A stretch of 64,000 nucleotides of DNA from Candidatus Helarchaeota archaeon (GTDB taxonomy: Archaea; Asgardarchaeota; Lokiarchaeia; Helarchaeales; HEL-GB-A). The position numbers and the translations under genes were made by a program. The notes beneath the pieces are model-generated. The model searched no databases, was not told where the DNA came from, and worked only from the letters and a program-made list of their open reading frames with translations. The stretch is taken from assembly GCA_013375455.1 (NCBI GenBank), contig JABXJT010000006.1, positions 1 through 64,000 of the forward strand. Direction: 5' to 3'. Shown one piece after another: positions 45,284 through 52,023 of this stretch. Every line of letters starts with the position of its first letter. Position 1 is the stretch's first letter.

Positions 45284-46246
45284 ATGAATAATGAGAATGA
45301 TAAAGCGATTCAAACCAATGCTAAACGTTTGCTTATTGCAATAATTGGGATGCTATCCTTAATACTAATTGCTGGATGTTTTTTTATACCCGCAGAAGTT
45401 CTGGAGTCAATGTCGGTGCTCATCATTGGTATTGAAGAAGACTTTTGGAGGAAAGGTTGGGCAGAAAACCTCCGAATTGTGGCAGCTATTGGCTTCTATA
45501 TTATCGCTATTGCCCTAATTTTACTCGTTGTAAAATCTAAGTCAGCTCCCAAGCGGGACTCAGATGTAAGTAAATTAGAACTTGGGACATGGCTGGCTCT
45601 CTCATTTATTTTCATTGGAGTAACCCTTATATTTGGCTTTACCACTGGAATCTCAAATAACCCATTTTTCCTTTGGCTCACTATTGGTTACGTCTGTGGT
45701 ATCGGGCTCTATCCTTTACTAGCCTGGAAAATTTTTCATCTTGAGCCAGAAGATATCGGACTGTCTAAGAGGAATTTGGGGCTAGGGCTACTTATCGGGG
45801 GCGGACTAGGAATTGGCTATGGATTTGTAAGTTCCCTCTGGCATTGCTGCCAAGTGGAAACCATAGATGAGGCCCTTAACACTACACTACAGCTTGCCAT
45901 ATTAGGTTGTCTGACACTTTTCTGTGTTTATGGAGGGCGTTTGTTAGGTACCAAACTAAATCAATATGAGGCATTCCTCATCAGCGCCCTCATTTTTGGG
46001 TTTGTCTATCCTTGGCACACTCTTTGGTTCGCATTTGGATATGCGCTCTTTGGATTTTTCCTCTGCCTCCTATATCAGCGTACGGGTACTTATGCCACCG
46101 TCTATGTCGCCTATTTTTTGGGATTTTTCACGCATGCTGTAGTTCCCTGGCGTGGCTTTTCGGTCACCTGGTATATCATCATTCCACTGGGCATTCTCTT
46201 TGCCGTATTTCTTACTTTTTATTTAGTTAAATATAAAAATGCTTGA
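45284..46246 (+). CDS. polytopic membrane protein, degenerate CPBP/CAAX-protease-like
   Basis: The 320-residue protein has about eight spans. The C-terminal region ISALIFGFVYPWHTLWFAFGYALFGFFLCLLYQRTGTYATVYVAYFLGFFTHAVV has the spacing of the CPBP (Abi/CAAX-like) intramembrane family. In that family a histidine or asparagine in the late helices and an early EExxxR act together. Here the EExxxR is not seen, so activity is doubtful and the family call is weak. It could be a membrane transporter-like protein. A GGAGATAG ribosome site precedes the ATG at 45284. It is co-transcribed with the DUF362 gene by position. Confidence 0.5.
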   Translation: MNNENDKAIQTNAKRLLIAIIGMLSLILIAGCFFIPAEVLESMSVLIIGIEEDFWRKGWAENLRIVAAIGFYIIAIALILLVVKSKSAPKRDSDVSKLELGTWLALSFIFIGVTLIFGFTTGISNNPFFLWLTIGYVCGIGLYPLLAWKIFHLEPEDIGLSKRNLGLGLLIGGGLGIGYGFVSSLWHCCQVETIDEALNTTLQLAILGCLTLFCVYGGRLLGTKLNQYEAFLISALIFGFVYPWHTLWFAFGYALFGFFLCLLYQRTGTYATVYVAYFLGFFTHAVVPWRGFSVTWYIIIPLGILFAVFLTFYLVKYKNA

Positions 46247-46327
46247 AACAGGAAAAGTACCTCCTATTCGAATGCCTTATAATATAAAAATTCCGAATAC
46301 TGTCGATTCAGCGGAACAGTAATGCTC

Positions 46328-47506
46328 TCAGTGCATGCCTTCCTTGTGCACCCTCTTGAACTGAGTGGGCAGGTTAGGTTCGGGCGTAAAATCCCGCACC
46401 TTCACCATAGTCAGTGCATCGTGGGGGCAATTGAAAGCACAGATCCCGCAACCGAGGCATCGATTTTCATCGTGGTATATGAAATCGTCTGAGAGATCCG
46501 ACTTGTGTGGCCAGTGACGCCACATCGCATTCACGGGACACATCTTCACGCAGGTGTTGCACTTCCGACATTTTGCTTCATCCCGTCTTGGTTGAAAATT
46601 TGACTTCATAGTCTGATAGAAATTCCCCCACCCCGTGATATTCTTGGTATAGCCACCCAGGACGTGACAGCAGCAAGGACAACACATGCAGATGAAGAAG
46701 GCCTCTGTGGGAGAAGCGTTATTCAAGGTTGAGGCCACGAGCCCTTCTTTGAAACACTCCTCGAGAACCTCTAGGGCTTTCTCTTGGGAAACGTAATTGA
46801 TAGACCGCGCCCCCGGCGTTTCTTTAGATAACTGAACACACATATCTGCAAAAAAACTAAGGAGGATGCAGCAATCAATCTTGTGGTCGCAGTTCCTATG
46901 TCTTACCCTACAGTTGCAGTAGCCGATGGCCACGGTTTTATTCGCCTTTATTATACTGCTTGCTAGTTCGTAGGGTAATACCTTTGCCTCGACATCAATG
47001 GGTTCATCCACCATCAGAGTCCTGAAAGCTGGATATTTTGAAGGACCCCATTCCATCAAATATCCTTCCTCATAATATTTGTTTATCACCTCCCTATAAG
47101 TTAAGCCGGCGGGATCCGTGGTATCGTCTTTGCCTATAGTGCCTAAAATATCACTCATGCCCCAAGTGCCCACGTGGAAGTATATTTTCACGTCTGACCT
47201 TTTTTTGCCACCAGGAATTTTTAGCCTCAAAATGCCACCCCTAATGAATAATTGGTCCAAAATCGCTTTAACTTTCTCTAAATCTTTCCCAGATTCTTTT
47301 GCTATCATTTTTGCCGTCTTAAATTTTCCTCCAATCCAAGGACATTCCAAATACTTCCCTATCTCTGCCATCTCTACTGTAGGAAAGAAAAGCTTGAGGA
47401 CTTTCATCACTGATGGCGACTTCGGAGCCCGAAACGGTGCCTCATTCATCGTTTTTCTTAATTCTTCATAAACCTGCTCTTCTTTTGTCTTACTTTCTTG
47501 CCCCAT
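46328..47506 (-). CDS. winged-helix/ferredoxin protein with multiple iron-sulfur motifs
   Basis: In this 392-residue protein the first 130 residues resemble a winged helix (FKTAKMIAKESGKDLEKVKAILDQLFIRGGIL). The middle has CNCRVRHRNCDHKIDCC and CMCCPCCCHVLG. The end has a two-cluster ferredoxin: CRKCNTCVKMCPVNAM (near residue 330) and CLGCGICAFNCPHDAL (near 363). The cysteine blocks match the smaller protein at 36329, so they are paralogues. This one has an added DNA- or protein-binding head. It may couple redox state to regulation or be a larger electron carrier. It converges with the CPBP-like gene. Confidence 0.85.
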   Translation of the reverse strand: MGQESKTKEEQVYEELRKTMNEAPFRAPKSPSVMKVLKLFFPTVEMAEIGKYLECPWIGGKFKTAKMIAKESGKDLEKVKAILDQLFIRGGILRLKIPGGKKRSDVKIYFHVGTWGMSDILGTIGKDDTTDPAGLTYREVINKYYEEGYLMEWGPSKYPAFRTLMVDEPIDVEAKVLPYELASSIIKANKTVAIGYCNCRVRHRNCDHKIDCCILLSFFADMCVQLSKETPGARSINYVSQEKALEVLEECFKEGLVASTLNNASPTEAFFICMCCPCCCHVLGGYTKNITGWGNFYQTMKSNFQPRRDEAKCRKCNTCVKMCPVNAMWRHWPHKSDLSDDFIYHDENRCLGCGICAFNCPHDALTMVKVRDFTPEPNLPTQFKRVHKEGMH

Positions 47507-47606
47507 TCAGTCCACCTTTCAATTTGGTTTTAAAAAATAGTTCTGATTATATTTAAAAACTAACTCTTAATTTAAAATTGTCTAAATAGTAAATATTCAC
47601 ATATTG

Positions 47607-47660
47607 GCAAACACCCATTAATTCCAATAGAGCCCTATTGGAACAAGTTGAGTTGTTTGC
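47607..47660. promoter_or_regulatory. nested inverted repeat upstream of a methyltransferase gene
   Basis: TTCCAATA (47622-47629) pairs with TATTGGAA (47636-47643). Outside it, GCAAACA (47607-47613) pairs with TGTTTGC (47654-47660). Both arms match exactly. The block precedes a TATA-like TTTATATAAG (47718-47727) and the methyltransferase ATG at 47755. An operator or a transcribed stem is possible. The TTCCA half-site is shared with the palindromes at 28112. Confidence 0.4.
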
Positions 47661-47754
47661 AAAGGACGTGATTGTGCAACCGAACCAAGATCAATTTACA
47701 TTGCGTAAAAAATTGTTTATATAAGTAGCTTTTCCTCAATATGGGATGATTTGA

Positions 47755-48888
47755 ATGCCTGAATTCAAACTAAAGGATGTTAAAAAAAAGAGATTGAGCT
47801 GGCAATTAGATCCGGCAGTTTTGGAAAAAATCAACAAAGATCCAAACTATAAGAAAGATTCATCCAAAAGTATAAGCACATTGACCCCTATAGTTCGGAA
47901 TTTACTTAAGAAAGCACGCGAATTATATACATCTGGGGACTTTATTAATTGTGCAAAGATTTTCCGGCAATTAGGAAAAATTATTCGAGATTTAGAATAT
48001 GATATTGAAATTAAGGGTGATTACAATGAGAAGAATATCTTGAATGATTTAAGGGGAAAAGAATGGCTCCGTCATACAAAAAGTTGGCTAGTTGTTGATG
48101 GGAAACCATCGGATATTCCCTCTGAAATTAAAGATCATCCCGCCAGTTATCCTCCCGATCTCGCGAAACACTTCATTGAATTTTTTACCAAGGAAAATGA
48201 TTGGGTCTTTGATCCTTTTATGGGAATTGGGAGCACCCTCGTCGCTTGTATGGGATTAAATCGCAATTGTTGGGGCACGGAGCTCAATCCTAAATACGCG
48301 GAATATGCTCAACGCCGCGCCACTGTTAGGCAACCAAAAGTGGATTCTTACTTGGCCCAGAAAGAAGGGAAAGACACAACGTATCAGGTCTTTAATGCAG
48401 ATTGTCGGGAAAGTCTAAAAATTTGGAAAGAAAATCAGTATGAACGAGTTAAGTTCATTCTTACCTCGCCCCCCTATTGGAACATATTAGCAGATTCGCG
48501 GGGGGGCGTGAAATCAGCGCTAAAACAACGCATTGAAGAAGGGTTCGATCAGACTTATAGCGACAACGCGCGTGATCTAGGTAATATTACCCAGTATGAA
48601 AAATATTTGGAGGAAATACACAGTATCTTTGCTAGTTTTCTTGAATTTATGATTCCTGGGGGCTATGTCATGATAATTCTTCAAAATGTGCGCCCTCGTG
48701 ATGGCATTATGCGCCCCCTCACTTGGGATCTCGCCAAAAAATTAAGTGATATCTTCCTCCTCCGGCAAGAATTCGTCTGGTGCCAAGATCAAAAATTTAT
48801 GGGCATCTGGGGGTATCCAACAACATACGTTTCAAATGTTCATCATCATTACTGCCTCGTCTTTCAAGTTCCCGAAAAGCAACAATGA
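47755..48888 (+). CDS. DNA amino-methyltransferase with motif I before motif IV
   Basis: The first 110 residues of this 377-residue protein are unfamiliar. Then HPASYPPDLAKHFIEFF leads into DPFMGIGSTLVACMGLNRNCWGTELN (AdoMet motif I, near residue 152), and the catalytic TSPPYW follows near 238. Motif I before IV is the alpha/gamma order, unusual for SPPY enzymes, which are mostly beta class. It is probably N4-cytosine specific. Target recognition may lie in the N-terminal part or in the C-terminal 90 residues. It has a TATA box 30-40 bases upstream and no partner nuclease beside it. Confidence 0.85.
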   Translation: MPEFKLKDVKKKRLSWQLDPAVLEKINKDPNYKKDSSKSISTLTPIVRNLLKKARELYTSGDFINCAKIFRQLGKIIRDLEYDIEIKGDYNEKNILNDLRGKEWLRHTKSWLVVDGKPSDIPSEIKDHPASYPPDLAKHFIEFFTKENDWVFDPFMGIGSTLVACMGLNRNCWGTELNPKYAEYAQRRATVRQPKVDSYLAQKEGKDTTYQVFNADCRESLKIWKENQYERVKFILTSPPYWNILADSRGGVKSALKQRIEEGFDQTYSDNARDLGNITQYEKYLEEIHSIFASFLEFMIPGGYVMIILQNVRPRDGIMRPLTWDLAKKLSDIFLLRQEFVWCQDQKFMGIWGYPTTYVSNVHHHYCLVFQVPEKQQ

Positions 48889-49499
48889 ATCAGATTGTTT
48901 TAAAAAATTATTTTGAAAATAAATTGACAAATGTCTGAATTAAATTCAATCACGCAAAAAACCCCTTATTCAAACCAATAATAGCATTGTGTCGGAAAAT
49001 CTACGTTTATGAATTCAGGGATTTTAAATGTCTATTGATTGTGGAATTCAATTTTTGGAGGTTAAAAAAAAGTATGACGTGCGCTCCATTAATTTCTCCG
49101 AAATTATCCTAAAAATTTGCATTTTACTCAATTAATTAAAAATTTTTGAGGCACACGATTCCAAAGGGAATTTTATAACTAATATTATTTTACGCGCGCG
49201 ATAATTAAATCTGGTTTTTTTTATACGAATGACTTCATTACCTCTATTTTTGACCGATCAATTGATCATTAGATCATTGATATTTGGGAAGAGCACTTTT
49301 CTAAAACCGACCGTTCATCAAATTAAAAAGACCAATAGTCATTGTGAAAAATTTAACGACAAAATAACTAAAACTTTAAATAATGATTAATGCCTTTTAC
49401 ATTATGATCACTCAACGAATAGTTGAGGACCACAACTCGATTATTAAGAATTTTGAAAAAAAAATATACTAAAAAAAAAAATTGAACGAGGGAGAAAAC
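48889..49499. other. 611-bp AT-rich gap before the histone gene
   Basis: No gene is visible in this stretch. It contains a TATA-like ACTTTAAATAATG (49373-49385), which would start the histone mRNA near 49405 and give a leader of about 95 bases, and the GAGGGAG ribosome site near 49488. The remainder shows only AT-rich sequence. Confidence 0.4.
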
Positions 49500-49715
49500 A
49501 TGGCAAAGAGACGTTATTTCGCTTGGAGTCCTCTCCGGGCATTAATGGCGCTTCAAGGTGCAAAAATCGTAGCTCGAGAGGCTGTCGGTTACCTAATTGA
49601 GTGGCTTCAAGAAAAATCTATCGATTTAACAAAGCGTGCATTAGTTCTTGCACGCCATGCTAAACGAAAGAAAATCACTAAAGGCGACATCGCTCTTGCA
49701 ATCAAGGGTTATTAA
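49500..49715 (+). CDS. archaeal histone (HMf-like), divergent copy
   Basis: The 71-residue histone fold runs MAKRRYFAWSPLRALMALQG, then AKIVAREAVGYLIEWLQEKSIDLTKRALVLARHAKRKKITKGDIALAIKGY. Three helices and the conserved RHAKRKKI loop are present, as in archaeal nucleosome histones that dimerise and wrap DNA. It differs from the three histones at 58.6-60 kb in the first helix (RRYFAWSPLRALMALQ instead of VITKTALRRLMK), so it is likely to make distinct dimers. The ATG at 49500 follows GAGGGAGAAA. A longer start at 49482 is less likely because the ribosome site would be inside the gene. There is no tail extension. Confidence 0.95.
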   Translation: MAKRRYFAWSPLRALMALQGAKIVAREAVGYLIEWLQEKSIDLTKRALVLARHAKRKKITKGDIALAIKGY

Positions 49716-49739
49716 ACTCAAACCCTAGCACTTCCTACC

Positions 49740-49760
49740 TAATCCCCCCTTTTTTTTTCT
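49740..49760 (+). terminator. T-rich terminator after histone
   Basis: A CCCCCC then T-run stretch (49743-49758) follows the stop codon, the common archaeal terminator form, also seen after the other histones. Confidence 0.45.
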
Positions 49761-49857
49761 TATGCAATCGAAAATTGCTTATTGAGCGAATTTATTGAGT
49801 TATGTAATATTTTATTCAGATCTGGACTTATAAACACCGTCGAAAATTCCTGGGTCG

Positions 49858-50106
49858 TGAACTACCACTGCCTAAAGGCAGGTGGATTCCTCCTTCCTTG
49901 ACCACTGCCTGCGAGCGCAGGGCTTACACGATCTCCAGAGGCGTGACTTTCCGTGGTTCCCACGGTAGTATCATTTTCGCAAATGATGATCATACTTTTA
50001 TCCATTCTCCTATATAACTTTGAGAGATACCTGAAAGTATTATGAGCATCAAAACTAAGAGATAATGTATTATTAATCCACCCACTCCCTAAAGGATGTG
50101 GCTTTC
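49858..50106 (-). mobile_element. miniature IS200/IS605-derived element (copy 2, inverted)
   Basis: This is the reverse complement of the element at 1776-2025, with small differences. The right-end hairpin block (ACCACTGCCTAAAGGCAG) is at 49862-49881 and the left-end block (CCACTCCCTAAAGGATGTGG) at 50081-50101. Inner matches are long, including the stretch encoding the TnpB-like tail TVGTT...GDRVSP. The two copies share similar length and both ends, so the pair arose by transposition of the short form. It lies between the histone and the zinc-ribbon genes and interrupts no visible reading frame. Confidence 0.65.
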
Positions 50107-50229
50107 AATCAAGGTAAAAAATTATGGCGTTAAACGTAGGTTAATCAAATTTTATCAACCAATTTAAAAAAATAGGGGGTGAAATGTGGTTATCGGTGAA
50201 AAAAAACCAATTTCCACTAATTTAAATTT

Positions 50230-50382
50230 TTAATAGCGCCTGGGTCTTCGTTTTCTATAACAATCCCTACAATAAACAGGTCGCGATCCATCCGGCTTGA
50301 ACGGCACTTCGGTTTCTTGACCACAATCTGCGCAAGTCACTTTGTGCAATTCTCTTCCGCGGTCGTCACGTCTAACACCCAT
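50230..50382 (-). CDS. small CxxC zinc-ribbon protein (50 aa)
   Basis: The sequence is MGVRRDDRGRELHKVTCADC then GQETEVPFKPDGSRPVYCRDCYRKRRPRRY. Two CxxC knuckles (TCADCG and YCRDC) give one zinc site. The basic ends suggest RNA or protein binding. This small family is widely conserved in archaea and some bacteria and is of unknown function. A GGTGA ribosome site fits the ATG at 50382. An earlier ATG at 50394 (MVNK) is possible, and one at 50454 is unlikely because it adds a poorly conserved hydrophobic stretch. Confidence 0.7.
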   Translation of the reverse strand: MGVRRDDRGRELHKVTCADCGQETEVPFKPDGSRPVYCRDCYRKRRPRRY

Positions 50383-50653
50383 CTTATTCACCATTGCTTT
50401 TATTATTATAAAAATTAAATTCAATGATTTAGATATTTCAAAATCTTTTAACAAGAAATTTCAAATTCTAAAAGCAGAAACTTAACCATTATAATCTATT
50501 TTAAGGGTTATTATCAAACTATATAAATTATATTCTAGGATTTGTTACTAACCAACTTCCCCGTTTTGCTTTCTTTTAAAATGAATTAAAGGAATGATGG
50601 AAATCGAAAATTTCTCTATAAAGATAGGCTTCGAAAAATTTTAAATTACAGAC

Positions 50654-50677
50654 GTCGTAAAACCGTGATTTTACGAC
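50654..50677. promoter_or_regulatory. perfect hairpin GTCGTAAAA / TTTTACGAC
   Basis: Nine-base arms (50654-50662 and 50669-50677) pair exactly around a six-base loop. It lies in the 353-base gap between the zinc-ribbon and HNH genes, where no other gene is seen. It could be an operator or a terminator-like stem; a following T-run is short (ATTTTG). Confidence 0.35.
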
Positions 50678-50735
50678 ATTTTGCGGCTCAACCTGGCAAC
50701 TAAAGATTGCTGGAAAGCGTGGCTATAGGTTAAAA

Positions 50736-51296
50736 TTACTCTTTATCAAACATCCCTTCAAGACAATAAACAGTTAATTTACCTTGATGTTTTTCTGTTT
50801 CACAACGAGGTCCCATGTCACAGTTTGGGCATAATGCAGATGGTAACTCCTTTTTTCTTACAGGCAAAGTACCTAATTTAGCGTGCAGTTCATAGAGTAG
50901 CTTTAAATATTTTCCTTCAGCTATGCGCGGTATCTCATTGCGGTGCTCCAGCCCTCTCCACTCATACAGTCGTTTATCTCCTTTATTGAGGTTGCATTGC
51001 TTACATACCCAAATAGAGTTTTCTACCGTGTCAGGCCCACCCCGGCTTCTTGGTAAAATGTGTTCGCGTTCTAATTTCTTGTGGGATCCGCAATATATGC
51101 ATTCATTCGATTTTTCGTGTTCTTTTATGTATTCTCTTATTGAAGATGACCAATGGATGTCTCCATCCCGTAATTTGATGAACCTATCCATCCGAAACCT
51201 ATAATTTTTCGGACCAAACCCAGCCGATGTTGAAATAATTTTTGTATATTGCCAAAAAATTAAGTCTTTAATTGTTTTTACAATAGGTGGTGGCAT
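50736..51296 (-). CDS. HNH endonuclease
   Basis: In this 186-residue protein the HNH module is clear: CIYCGSHKKLEREHILPRSRGG, then NSIWVCKQCNLNKGDKRLYEW. It has two CxxC pairs, the histidine of EHILPRSRGG and the N of NKGDK. A third cysteine block (ALCPNCDMGPRCE) near the C-terminus may hold zinc. HNH domains cleave DNA as restriction, homing or defence nucleases. No methyltransferase directly adjoins, so its partner, if any, is not evident. A GGGAGG ribosome site precedes the ATG at 51296. A 20-bp palindrome lies upstream. Confidence 0.85.
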   Translation of the reverse strand: MPPPIVKTIKDLIFWQYTKIISTSAGFGPKNYRFRMDRFIKLRDGDIHWSSSIREYIKEHEKSNECIYCGSHKKLEREHILPRSRGGPDTVENSIWVCKQCNLNKGDKRLYEWRGLEHRNEIPRIAEGKYLKLLYELHAKLGTLPVRKKELPSALCPNCDMGPRCETEKHQGKLTVYCLEGMFDKE

Positions 51297-51327
51297 AATT
51301 TTCCTCCCATTTATTTTTGTTTATGAA

Positions 51328-51347
51328 TTATATCATTAATGATATAA
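51328..51347. promoter_or_regulatory. 20-bp perfect palindrome upstream of HNH gene
   Basis: TTATATCATTAATGATATAA is an exact palindrome about 32 bases before the HNH start codon. It overlaps likely TATA sequence, so a bound dimer would block transcription. The half-site TTATATCA also makes up the palindrome at 17205. Confidence 0.4.
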
Positions 51348-51482
51348 ATAAATCACGGTTTTAAGTTATAATTTCTGAATTCACAAAAGCCTTATTATAC
51401 AGCAATTTAAAAATAATATCATTCGAACTGACAGTGAAAATCTTATAAAAACTTATAAAAAGTTATAAAAATCTCCCAAAGT

Positions 51483-51546
51483 AAATGCGCAAATGAAGGA
51501 AATGCGCAAATCATTCCGAAGGGTTTAAATAGAAGGGCGCCCTTCT
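51483..51546. promoter_or_regulatory. AAATGCGCAAAT direct repeats, TATA-like site and 16-bp palindrome
   Basis: AAATGCGCAAAT occurs at 51483-51494 and 51500-51511 (17 bases apart). It is followed by a TATA-like GGTTTAAATAG (51522-51532) on the plus strand and AGAAGGGCGCCCTTCT (51531-51546), an exact palindrome. Upstream, TTATAAAAA occurs three times (about 51442-51470). The set looks like a regulated promoter, but what it would drive on the plus strand is unclear. Confidence 0.35.
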
Positions 51547-51567
51547 TCTATCTGACCACACCAGTTC

Positions 51568-51894
51568 TCATGGTGTGAGTATCTTACTCAAAGAACAATT
51601 GAATTTCAGGAACTTGATCCCCCCATTCTTAGTGGTTGCTTGCACAAGTTGGGGACGTAATAAAGCCCCATTTGAACCCAAGCAGTCCCTCCTTGGAATG
51701 GAGTAAGAATTCAGGCGCTCTTTGAGTATTGCGTGGTAACTCCCTTCAGGTCTCCAGACCCAGTGACCATCCTCAAGAGCGAACTCTTGGTGCTCTTCAC
51801 CACCGCGCTGGATGGCTTGAACCCGGCGACGGGCGTACCGCCTGATAACCTTAGGGCGGGTCTTCTCGCTTGTGGGAAGATGAAGAATTGGCAT
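51568..51894 (-). CDS. hypothetical basic protein (108 aa), leaderless
   Basis: This 108-residue protein is not recognised. The N-terminus is strongly basic (MPILHLPTSEKTRPKVIRRYARRRVQAIQRGG), then EDGHWVWRPEGSYHAILKERLNSYSIPRRDC. A TATA-like TTATAAAAAC (complement of 51905-51914) lies 10-25 bases before the ATG, so the mRNA would be leaderless. Base composition is more GC-rich than its neighbours, a possible sign of transfer. A CACACC/GGTGTG hairpin overlaps the gene end (about 51562-51582). It may bind nucleic acid. The function is unknown. Confidence 0.5.
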   Translation of the reverse strand: MPILHLPTSEKTRPKVIRRYARRRVQAIQRGGEEHQEFALEDGHWVWRPEGSYHAILKERLNSYSIPRRDCLGSNGALLRPQLVQATTKNGGIKFLKFNCSLSKILTP

Positions 51895-52023
51895 AGAAAC
51901 TTATAGTTTTTATAACTGATTTGAAGGTTCCCTTCCTTTCATCTACGAAACAGTGGATTTAAATTCATTTTGTATAAAATTTAAGATAAAATCTAATTGT
52001 TTTAAAAAAAGCAGGTAAAAACC

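Noticed and set aside
50641..50735. Possible structured RNA after the GTCGTAAAA hairpin
   Set aside because: Only one stem is convincing. The following CTGGCAA/TTGCTGG pairing is imperfect and no known RNA fold matches.
51568..51894. tRNA-like GGTTCAAAT in the 108-aa gene
   Set aside because: The T-loop-like string has no matching stem on either side and no acceptor or D-arm can be drawn.
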